The position numbers were made by a program, and so were the translations under genes. A stretch of DNA of 64,000 bases, from positions 81,313,556 through 81,377,555 of the forward strand of contig CM055899.1 in assembly GCA_029582155.1 (NCBI GenBank), read 5' to 3'. The DNA is from Panopea generosa. Lineage: Eukaryota > Mollusca > Bivalvia > Adapedonta > Hiatellidae. Below the pieces are notes generated by a model that did no database searches, was not told the origin of the DNA, and saw only the letters and a list, made by a program, of their open reading frames with translations. This document shows positions 24,172 through 34,591 of this stretch, in pieces (positions within the stretch are counted from its first letter, which is position 1; every line of letters starts with the position of its first letter).

Positions 24172-24824
24172 CGCACCACAGAATTTACAAAAACATATGA
24201 AAATTCATGTTAATTAAATACTTTATTATTAGTGTATAAAGAATATGCCATATAGTTAGAATATGTGGATTTCATTCAGAAATTATTCAAGTGGGATTAG
24301 TGCATTATGTGTGTTACTGCTACATGTATATTCTTATAAAGATGCATGAATATTCATATGAAATTATCCTATGGCATCCAAAGTTAAAAAAGAAAACGTT
24401 TTTTGTTTTTTTTAATATGAAATTTGACAGTAATTCATTTAGATTACTATTAAAATTTGTTCAAAGTGGAAAATATTGATCAAATGCATGAATATGCATA
24501 AAATCCATTTCTAAATTGACATTTGTCCCTTTAATTAAGATTGTTTGAATATTTAGCATCAGATTTATGCCATTGACGGCTAACAAACTATTAGTTAATC
24601 TAACCTGTGTTTCCTGGGTTTCTGGAAAGTTATCCAGAACATGAACATACCCATTTCCGCAATTAGCTGAAAAAATTCCCACTTGAGTCGGTCATAATAG
24701 ACAAATGACAGTAAGACACAATGTCGTATATCAATCATCATGGAAAATGTGGCCAGGCAGAGATTCGCACTGATGACCAATGGATTGGTACATGTAGCAT
24801 AATAATATTAGTCTGATAATGCCC
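24172..24824 (+). other. 3' flank of the zinc-finger gene
   Basis: Holds the out-of-frame end of finger 7 (to 24217), then AT-rich sequence. Nothing else is recognisable. No perfect AATAAA is seen close to the stop codon. Confidence 0.5.
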
Positions 24825-26140
24825 ACAAACAAATAAGTTAATACTAGTCCGTCCTTACAAACAAATGAATAATTATACACACTTATTCCACCATACCCAT
24901 ATACAAATAACAAATATGTAAATACTTCTCTGTCCATACAACCAACTGTAAATATATACGAACTTACTTGCATACAAGTTATTAGTAAACACTAGTCTGT
25001 CCATACAACTAACTGTAGGTAAATACGACCATACTAATATACAAGTTAGTAGTAAATACTAGTCTGCCCATACAACCATCTGTAAATAAATACGAATCCC
25101 ACCATACTTGCAAACAAGTTAGTAGTAAATACTAGTCCATCCATACAAACAACTGTAAATAAATACAAAACCGACCATACTTGCATAAAAGTTAGTAGTA
25201 AATACTAGTCCGTTCATACAAACAACTGTAAATAAATAGGAAACCGACCATACTTGCAAACAAGTTAGTAGTAAATACTAGTCTGTCCATACAATTAACT
25301 GTCAATATATACGAATCCGACCATACCTGCATACAAGTTATAAGTAAATACTAGTCCGTCCATACAACCAGCTGTAAATAAATACAAATCCAACCATACT
25401 TGTATACAAGTTATGAGTAAATACTAGTCCGTCTGTACAAACAACTGTAAATAAATACTAATCCGACCATACTTGTAACAAGTTATAATTAAATACTAGT
25501 CCGTCCATACAACCAACTGTAAATAAATACAAATCCAACCATACTTGTATACAAGTTATGAGTAAATACTAGTCCGTCTGTACAAACAACTGTAAATAAA
25601 TACTAATCCGACCATTCATGTAACAAGTTATAATTAAATACTAGTTCGTCCATACAACCAACTGTCAATAAATACAAATCCAACCATACTTGTATACAAG
25701 TTATGAGTAAATACTAGTCCGTCTGTACAAACAACTGTAAATAAATACTAATCCGACCATACTTGTAACAAGTTATAATTAAATACTAGCCCGTCCATAC
25801 AACCAACTGTAAATCAATACAAATCCAACCATACTTGCATACAAGTTATGAGTAAATACTAGTCCGTCTGTTCAAACAACTGTAAATAAATACTAATCCG
25901 ACCATACTTGTAACAAGTTATAATTAAATACTAGTCCATCCATACAACCAACTGTAAATAAATACGAATCCGACCATACTTGTAACAAGTTATAATTAAA
26001 TACTAGTCCGTCTGTACAAACAACTGTAAATAAATACGAATCCGACCATACTTGTATACAAGTTATGAGTAAATACTAGTCCGTCTGTACAAACAACTGT
26101 AAATAAATACGAATCCGACCATACTTGTATATAAGTTATG
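24825..26140 (+). repeat. 73-bp satellite array, copy 1
   Basis: Tandem units of about 71-73 bp contain 'actagtccgtccatacaa', 'caactgtaaataaatacg', 'aatccgaccatacttg' and 'acaagttatgagtaaat'. About 18 units. The first ones (24825-25100) are degenerate. From about 25385 two subtypes alternate (gtctgtacaaacaac / tgtaacaagttataatt against gtccatacaaccaac / tgtatacaagttatgag), giving a ~144-bp higher-order repeat. The same family recurs, in the same orientation, at 54694-56203. Confidence 0.95.
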
Positions 26141-26149
26141 AGTTCATAC

Positions 26150-26375
26150 AACTTATTAATGAATATTTACCCAACTTTGATTCTAATTTAAAAACAAAAT
26201 TCTGATCATAAAGTTGGTTTTTTTCACTATGAACGTAAACACAACTTCATACTCTTTCAGTTGGTACCAAAATTATGAATTTATGTTGCATAATAAGTAA
26301 GTTACGAAGGGTTCCGTGGGTTCCGGGTTTTCCTTATCAATATTAAGAAGGGTTCCGGGGAATAGACCTCACCCC
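26150..26375. mobile_element. Truncated MITE at inner edge of right arm
   Basis: This is the right-hand half of the MITE seen at 6091-6508, ending ...ggttccggggaatagacctcacccc followed by ATTACTA, the complement of the TAGTAAT repeat flanking the left copy. The other end is missing and gives way to the 73-bp satellite. Read away from its arm, the interior is in the opposite orientation to the left copy. Confidence 0.7.
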
Positions 26376-26676
26376 ATTACTATTTTGTACCGGACGGTTT
26401 CGTACTCCTTATATAGAGGTTTCGTATCACAAGTGAAATATATATTGTTCACAACTCTTTGTAAAAATCATTTCTGGTACATGTATAGAAATTAAATCGT
26501 TAAACTGATCTAAAGAATGAAAATAATTAAAAGTTATTGAAATATAACAAATGATTACATTTGTACGATTCGTTTAAAAAAGAAAAATAAAGTCCTTGGT
26601 ATTATAAACACATTTGTCACATGTAGCATAAGCCACTACTACAAATGGTGAGTTACCAGATCTATGGAGTTAAAGT

Positions 26677-26915
26677 ATCATTACTCACCTTCACAAGAAA
26701 GGCATCAAGTCTGATCCTAACAATTATCGAGGAATATCCTGAATCAATGTTTAATAGATGTGCAACAGATAGATTTAAGAACGGAATGCTCAACAATTGA
26801 CAATAGTTTTACACTCACGGCATTAATCCAAAAATATTTAATAAAGGAAAAAGTCATATATTATTTTATTTTTGTTGATTTTGCTAAATCGTTCGATAGT
26901 ATATAATTCCAATCT
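26677..26915 (+). pseudogene. LINE reverse-transcriptase fragment, right arm
   Basis: Mirror copy of 5552-5790. The plus strand reads THLHKKGIKSDPNNYRGIS, then after a shortened stretch a TIDNSFTLTALIQKYL-like phrase and IFVDFAKSFDSI followed by a stop. All these motifs match the LINE at 45000-47132. It is interrupted by stops and an internal deletion. Confidence 0.75.
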
Positions 26916-27006
26916 CATTATCATATATGTGTTTAAAGCATTTTCATTGGATAACGTCAATTTTAAAGACTTACATTTTTCGATAAAACCCGTAGCGCCG
27001 GTGTAA

Positions 27007-27312
27007 CACTAAACTTTGACCCCGTTGAAAAGGTCCAACGGATGATTGATCCGTTTTTAACATTCGACACTCCGACCGTTATTTAATGACTCACCCACAC
27101 GTGAAAAATTGATCCTCGTAAAAATCTGATCACCAACAGTTGGAAACTGACCGAATAGTCAGCAGGACCACATTTCAACATTGTAAACTGCTATTATAAA
27201 CTTGGATGTTCACTTGGATAGAAAGTGTGAATTATAACCGGAAAATGTTAAAAGGAACGGCTTGCCTTTTTGAGTATTTAATTATAAGTATTTTGTAGGT
27301 AAACGATGCTTT
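27007..27312. other. ~306-bp segment present only in the right arm
   Basis: The arms match up to 'gtgtaac' and resume at 'aatgggtgcaagagtac'. In the left arm these are adjacent (complement at about 5451-5466). The segment begins actaaactttgaccccgttg and ends gtaaacgatgcttt. No terminal repeats were identified. It is either an insertion here or a deletion in the left arm. Confidence 0.85.
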
Positions 27313-27476
27313 AATGGGTGCAAGAGTACTTTAGTTACTGGGAAATTATTTTCTTTCTTTTCAATCCTTTTACGATGTACATATGGTGTGGAATATGTGG
27401 TACATAACTTATGAATGAAATATGTTAAAACAAATTATTGGGGAGAGGCTGGTAAGATTATTATTTACTCGGAGAC

Positions 27477-27506
<30 letters not shown>
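27477..27506 (+). repeat. Poly-C run, right arm
   Basis: About 30 C residues, equivalent to the 14-base G run at 5280-5293. Such runs are error-prone in sequencing and unstable in cells. Confidence 0.9.
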
Positions 27507-27507
<1 letters not shown>

Positions 27508-29442
27508 CCTCTCCTGCAAATTTGAGTAGGTGGTGTGTGTATGACAGGGAGCTAGCTTGGTCGAAGTAAACCTGCAGGCCTAGAATTTGTTTTATCTACC
27601 GTAATGTTGCCCGTTTATTATCCCGTAATGGGTCTGCAGGGGTCGGGGTCATTCCTTTGCAAACCGCACTATAAAAGCTGGTATAAAATTTTAGCAACAT
27701 TTTGCAGAACATAAAATTATATTGTCATGAAATATTGCAATCACTAATACATTTATTTGTTGTTCGTTTTGACTTGCATAGGTACAAAAAATTAAACACA
27801 CTTGGCTGTAAGAAAATCATATCTCATACACAGTATAGTAATACGTTAATATTCACTATATATACTGGAAAATCGGCTCAGACAAAACTTACAAGCTGAT
27901 CCTAACCGATATCCCAGGCCTAGAAATTTTGGGGGCTTTGAGATTATCCACAAATATTTGTTTTAAAATGTAAATGACCAATGGTGCATTATCAGGGGTT
28001 TTGTTTGCATTTTTTCTTTGTACTCGTATACATATATCAATTACTTAGGGACTTTTATTTTTCTGGGAACAGTGCAGACCTTGACCTGCAGTGCCTTCGT
28101 GTAGCTACACCGGTGTGTGTAGGAGGGGACATGTAATGTGGGTCATGTACAGTGTTTTATGTATCTTGCAGCTACGCCGTTATATTTTAATCAAAATACA
28201 TGTTGGGACAACGCATATGCTGACTCCGCTAACCTAATCCAACCTAATCACTGTGGTAGGGGGTCATCCCGCCCGGCTGCTACACTTTTGCTCTCATATG
28301 TACAGAAAAAACAGCATTTATTAACGGTGTGACCCACTTTCATCAAAGGTAAATCATCATTATAATGACTCATTCTAACATCACTTCAACAATAACATAT
28401 ATACTAAATATCAGGGTATCTTTTAAACATTTTACCCAAAATATATTTAATCATACCCTAAGACCAACGAATCTGTTACTAAGTAAATGAAATTTCGGTA
28501 ACGGTATCTGACCTATATCAAAATGTACTCACCCTTCATTTATATTTATTAGATACTTTGGCAGTGTGGCGGGAAAATAACAAGACGAGTCTATAAAGAA
28601 AGGGGATTAATTTGCATCAGTCATGGTATATTTAAAATTGTGATAAAATTGAAATAAACAACAAAAGTACCGTCGGCACCTACAAATAAAAAACAAACAA
28701 GAAACAGGTTATAACAAGTCTGCCTAATATCTATTTACATAGAAGATGTTTACATTCGCTGAACCTGACTATTAAAAATGTATAAAATATAAACTTCAGC
28801 TTAGAACTAATATAACAGTGCTGCCACCAAGACCTACCTTTTGATATTCATGTTCAGATCCAAATATAATATGGCGCGCACGTCTGTTAATAACGTGAAG
28901 GTCGGCACGGGTAACAGAAGAACTATATTCAAATACGACCGATGTGTATAAAAAGGCGAGCATGTCTGTTAATGTATTGGTGGTCGATGATTAAATTCGA
29001 CCAATGTATATCAAAAGGCGCGAAAGTCTATTTATATTGTGTTGTTTTAAATCTACATATTTACAAATAGGGTCAAATCAAAGAATTAAAATTTCTGGAA
29101 CAAATACTATCAAGATATTGGGTGAGTATTTTGAACTTAAAATGGGATCTTCTGTAAGGCGACTGTGTGTTCACTGGATTAAGCTGTAAAACAGTCCAGC
29201 TTGTAACCATGTTAAACAATTTTGTTCAAACTATACAATATATAAATTTTCCTCAGGCTTCTTATCTCATGACAAGTAAACTTCAAACAAAAATAATAAG
29301 ATAATTCTAATATTTAAATATCATCCATACTAATGATCATACCAATTAACTATATACAGTATTATGTTTCAAACCCTATAGTGTTGAACTAACTTTTGCT
29401 CAACTCTATTTTAAATGATGAGAGCAGCTGTTCAGACAACGT

Positions 29443-29542
29443 GTCGCATTGAGAGCACAATCTTGTTTATGTTAGCCTGTGGGATATTATCATTGTTTTA
29501 TCCCACAGGCTAACATAAACAAGCTTGTGCTCTCAATGCGAC
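29443..29542. repeat. ~100-bp hairpin, right arm
   Basis: Mirror copy of 3250-3349. The halves (gtcgcattgagagcac... and ...gtgctctcaatgcgac, with tgtttatgttagcctgtggg against its complement) are almost perfectly complementary around a short loop. Confidence 0.85.
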
Positions 29543-30979
29543 GTCGCTGTCAAGCAGTCATCATCGCACGCAGAGGCCACACACGCTACTGATAACCCGA
29601 TTTTGAAATCCATTCCTTCCTGTTTTAAATTCAAATCAATCAATAAAATCGAAAACTTCTGTCCAATTTAGCTATTTCAGTAGATTGATAAGACATAATT
29701 ATACAATAAACAGAAGATTTCAGCCAAATTTAATTAAATGTTAACAATGAATGAATAAATAGGGGTTTACGGACGTATCAACACATTATAGGTTATTCGA
29801 CGCAACAGGAAGGAAGATTCCAGGTTCACTCTACATGTACAAAAACAACAAATTAACATACAGATTTAAAAAAATACACCAACAAATGAATATGCAGAAT
29901 GAACCTATAACCTTGATACCTGCAGAACAGCAGAGTTTCAGCAAATTCGATCGTATTACTCAAATTGTCGCTTCTTACGACATGCATAAGCCACAGTGAT
30001 CCTATTCTTGCCATCACTCATGGCTCCCTGGAACCACACAGGGGTTGATAATTTAACCACAATAGTGAACATGACAAAAAAAATGATAAAATGAACATGA
30101 CACCCATTCGCAGGATTCCTACCCCTCTGCAGAGGTCGACAGAGATTCTATTCTTAGCCGGAACCACACGGGCTTAAATGTTATGGAATAACATAAATAT
30201 AACATTAAACCTTCATATGTTTTGCTACAGATTGGTTAGGAAAAAAATCAAATATATACAAAACATATATGATTTTAGAAAAAAAAATTCAGCGAACTTA
30301 AAAACTTTATATAGATTATCTAGTTCAGAATTTCTTAGATATAACCAATTAGTATCAAGCATACTGTAACAGAACTAGGGCGAAACGTAAGGAAGTCTAG
30401 ATAAGTTTTATATAAATTGCATAAACCATGGAACATGCTAAGGTGCGAATAAAGGAGGTCAGGCGGGTTGATGAATTATCACATCCCAGTGGCTGACGTA
30501 GGAAGTAATCTGTAATTAGCAATTAAATGACTTATAAAATGATCAGGTGTACGAGGCTTATAGCGAGCTGGCTCGGTACATCAGATAATTAATAATCAAT
30601 AAAAGTCATGGATGAATCACGAAACTCTACGAAAGCGTAGATAGAATCCCTATTTAAACTGAGATATTTTGGGTAGTCGGGAGATACTTTAAGGCTTTAC
30701 TGGGGTCATGTCACGTTATTGTCGCACGAAATGAAACTTAGCTAGATTATGTTACTTTTTAGATTATAATTAACGGACTTTTAACAAACAACTTTTAATA
30801 AACTTTAGAAAACTCAACTAACTTGTGTTTGTCTTGTACCATTATACTACAATACCTAACAAATGAAAAGAAAGATTAAAAGTGGAACTAATCGACACCC
30901 AAGACTATGTTAACCTATTACAAAACTGGTTTTAAGCAAACAAACATATACACTTTTACACAATGAACATAAATCTGAA

Positions 30980-31593
30980 AAAAAATGGGAGTCAAGATTT
31001 TCAACATATTCATTTGGACTGGAAGAAAAATATACACTATTCCAATCAAATCTACAATTGATAAAAAATTAAGAACCTTCCAATACAAATACTTGATGCG
31101 CATAATCCCAACAAATAAGTCATTGGTGAAATTAGTAAATGGTAAATTCAAACTTGTGTGAATTTGTAATGGTTATATAGAAACTACTAATCATTTGTTC
31201 TGACAATGCTTTCATGTGCAAACATTCTGGACTGAACTAAGGATATATTTAAACGATATAAACTTTCTGATGTCTCAGTACACAATTCGCTATGCACACA
31301 AAATTGTCCGCACAATTTTTCCTTTTCGAAAACGAATACTGTATTGCGGTATAAAACAATTTGTCCATGATATACTAAAACCATGTGTCCACATAATACA
31401 TACACACGTCAATGTGTCCACAACTTCATTACTGGTACACACGTTCTTGTATAAATCTTTATTTGCAAACCACCTGCATCTGAAAGTAGGGAAGCACCTG
31501 AAAACAAAAACAAAAAATTTCAAATTACACGATCAAATTCTGGCTGCAGGGAAAAGTAAATCTGGGGTGTTTAATAGTAATTATGATGTTTGA
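30980..31593 (+). pseudogene. LINE 3' fragment (L1/Tx1-like), right arm
   Basis: Mirror copy of 1217-1830. It reads KKLRTFQYKYLMRIIPTN, then a stop, then ETTNHLF-QCFHVQTFWTE and on to a stop at 31593. The last 125 codons are open in both arms and differ at about ten residues. It is most likely a neutral remnant, because upstream stops are shared. Confidence 0.6.
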
Positions 31594-31744
31594 ATGCGCA
31601 AATCTTAATCACCATGCATTTCCATTTGCATATACAATAAGAAAACATCTGGAAAAAAATTATCTAAACTTATTTACTATAATGTTATAAAATATATGAA
31701 ATTTACTATTGCAAAAATATATATTTTAAATTGATTTGTGGATA

Positions 31745-32185
31745 TATTAATTAAACAAGAAATACCACTGGTAAGTGTCACATTCCCCCAAATGGTCTGT
31801 TATAATAACGATATATTTTGTAAAATGTATCAATGCATATCAAGAGTTATGGACGGACGTTTCAGACTAGACATGCAATTTCATGTCGTTTACATTTAAT
31901 TGTGACATTGACCTTTTTGTGTGGTGACCTTGACATCTGATATAAAGGTCTGGTAATTTCCATAGATAAATGCAGGTGACACATCATGACATGTTGTTCA
32001 CTTGTGTCAAGATATTTTAAAAACCCTCACGTAAGATAATGATAATACAAAGTTACAGACCAGACATGAACTATCAAACAAACTGAAAGTGTGACCTTTA
32101 CCTTTGAGGTAAGATTCTGGGTATTACACGCGGCGTGTATTCATGTAATGTTGATTAATTGAATCAAGTGTTGATTCATCCATGT
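31745..32185 (-). repeat. 3' part of dispersed repeat, right arm
   Basis: Mirror copy of 640-1056 and related to the end of 15786-17327 ('aagaaataccactggtaagt' at its left edge, 'tgtgaccttgacatc', 'ttacctttgaggtaagattc'). Confidence 0.7.
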
Positions 32186-32792
32186 ACGACAATGTAACAG
32201 TCTGGACTTTAAATCTCGGAACAGTTGTAGCCTCTTGATTTTGTTATGTTTTTCATTGTTTTGGGTTCAGCATGTCATAATCTTTGTTACAACTGATTAT
32301 AAACATGGTTATTTAGAAATAATTAAAATTAATTCAGCAGGAATTTGTCAAAATTCTGTGAATAAATCGTTGAAAAATAAAAGTTTCAAGACAAAAATGT
32401 TTTTTATTTTATTTTTCAGTAATTTCTTAAAACTTCACAATCATACGCACCGTATTTGACTTTTAATTGCAGCCTGAAATGGCCGGTCAGCCGGAACCTG
32501 GCCTTGTTTTAGTACCATTCCGATCCCATAAGGCACTATAAATTACACTCTCTACCATATTCGACTCATTACCTGAGTGTAACGAACGATAACAGTGCGA
32601 AGGAGATTGTATACATTAGTGCCGGAATTTGCCGATCAGATGGAACGTGGCCTGGTTTTAGTAACACTCTAATCACATAAGGCAATATTTTGAAAATCAA
32701 TGGCGACCTCCTTATGGCGAATGCAAAATCTTTTTAACACGTGGTCGTGATGTTTCAATATGGCAGCGCCCGCAGTCAACTTCTAAAGTGAC

Positions 32793-33970
32793 CCTTATAT
32801 GGGGTTCGGTCGCTCATGCGGCATAATTGAAAAGAGGCTTAGCTGTGTAGAAATAAAACAAGAGTGCAAAGTAGTCAATATATGCTCGTAACGAGCCAAC
32901 CTGAATCATTATAAATGACAGACGGTCGGACGAACATGTTGGTGAACGGACAAAGGGGCGAACATACAGGTAGACAACAGGTGGCGGACAGGCAGGCGTT
33001 CGTTCGGGCAAGTAGTTGGTCGTTCGGGCAGGCGGGTGGTGTTTAGGCAGGTACGCAGGCAAACAGACAGGCAGGCAGACAGACAGACGAAAATCACTAA
33101 AATAGGTCTCCCTGAGAAGGAGAAACAAGATATAAAGAAATACGACAGATACATAGATATTTTCATAATATAACATTACTAATTTAATTTTAAAAATGTA
33201 CCTCTTTATTGTAAAGTTTACCCTCCCTACACGTGGAATACATCTGTTTTGGTCTCAAACAAGCGTGTGCAAGCAAAGAGCCACGCCTGCGTTTTGAATA
33301 TAATTTCAGTTCGAGGCAGAGTGGCTGTATTCCCCGCCCTGCGGCACAGTGCAACACTGATAAACCAGATGTACAAGAGGAATTCTCGAACAAAACTAAA
33401 AGCTTTCGCTTGCCTGAATAGCAATACACTGGCAGATTAAGAGGGGGAATTAGATTCGACCAAATTTTTACCAGGACCCCATCTCTGTGATATTTACTGA
33501 ATCTTGAAAAACCGTCTATATTTTACTGAAATGTTGGTCGCCAAAGAATCCCGTCCATCACACGTTTGCATGCAATCGCGAAAAGCCGAAAAAATATTAT
33601 TTGCATTTAAAGCAATTTAACAATGGTTTTACTACCTTATCTTGCAAAAAGTATAAATTTCAACGAGACATTTAGGTCCTGCATATATTTATATTAGTTA
33701 TACATACCAGCAAACTGTAATTGGTTTGTTTGTGTTATTTATTTGTGTAAGTAATATATATATGTTTGCGGTATTGACTTGGTCAAATGAGTTTTCTCGT
33801 TAAATTATGATTTTATTGTTATTCACATTCATTTGTTCGTTTGTTCCTTCCTTTGTTCATTCATTCATTGAAGACATTCATTAATTAATACATCGTGAAT
33901 AAAATATATTTGGCATCTTTTGGTTAAAACTATTGTATCAGCCCATGGATACCTATCTTATTAAAATTAA
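32793..33970. other. Non-coding stretch right of the inverted repeat
   Basis: 32910-33110 is a purine-rich, GGCA/GACA-rich simple repeat ('caggcaggcagacagacaga'). 33230-33440 is a slightly GC-richer patch with short open frames on both strands but no recognisable protein. The rest is AT-rich. Confidence 0.5.
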
Positions 33971-34587
33971 AGGGACACTCGGTAATCCATGAATCGACTT
34001 TAACTGATATCTATCATCGCGCATATGATCTCATGATCGTGTCCAGATAATACACTCTGAGCAATGCTATCTGAAATTCCTCATTAAATACGTTTGTTTT
34101 ATATAAAACTAGACGAGCTGGTATTGGAAATATTTGTTTATATAAAATACAAATTGATATTCAGTTGGTGTTTTCAATTATACCGATAAAACTGAAGGAA
34201 ATAATATAATATGTATTTAGCTTTTTTTTTGCCTAAAATGGCCGCACGTCATAAACAAGAGCTGTCGGAGAACACTGGACTATTCTAATATTGTCACACT
34301 TGCAAAGTATATAAAATTCTTATAATATGTAACATCTGAAAAACAGGCGACCGCCTATCTTTACCATTCAAATCAGATTACGGTTCTTAAGATGTCGAAA
34401 ATATGAGTCTCAGAAGACCTTAAAATACAATACTGTGCAAAATGTATGAGAAAATGCACTAATAAGTAAATTACAGTGTACACCTTAGGGAATCAGTCAC
34501 TGGATCAGAGGTACGTTATTTTAAATGACAAATTCGTGATAACATGTAGGTCAAAAACCATTAAAAACTATTTATGACAGTGCCGCT
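33971..34587. mobile_element. MITE candidate with TTAA flanks (617 bp)
   Basis: The left end TTAA-AGGGACACT (TTAA at 33967-33970) is mirrored by AGTGCCGCT-TTAA at the right (TTAA at 34588-34591). Only the outer ~9 bp match clearly. There is no coding potential. TTAA duplication suggests a piggyBac-type element. Confidence 0.55.
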
Positions 34588-34591
34588 TTAA

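Larger units (their letters stand above)
26337..32792 (-). repeat. Right arm of ~6.4 kb inverted repeat
   Basis: The reverse complement of 1-6129. It is longer by about 330 bp because of an extra ~306-bp segment (27007-27312) and a longer homopolymer. The outer match ends with the complement of the first base of the window. The sequence after 32792 cannot be compared because the left side is cut off. Confidence 0.93.

Noticed and set aside
1-32792. Polinton/Maverick or other self-mobile giant element
   Set aside because: No integrase, DNA polymerase, capsid or tyrosine recombinase could be read in arms or spacer; a duplication or passive unit is the safer view.
33190-33440. Overlapping short open frames on both strands in a GC-richer patch
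   Set aside because: No recognisable motif, no splice context, and four mutually overlapping frames.
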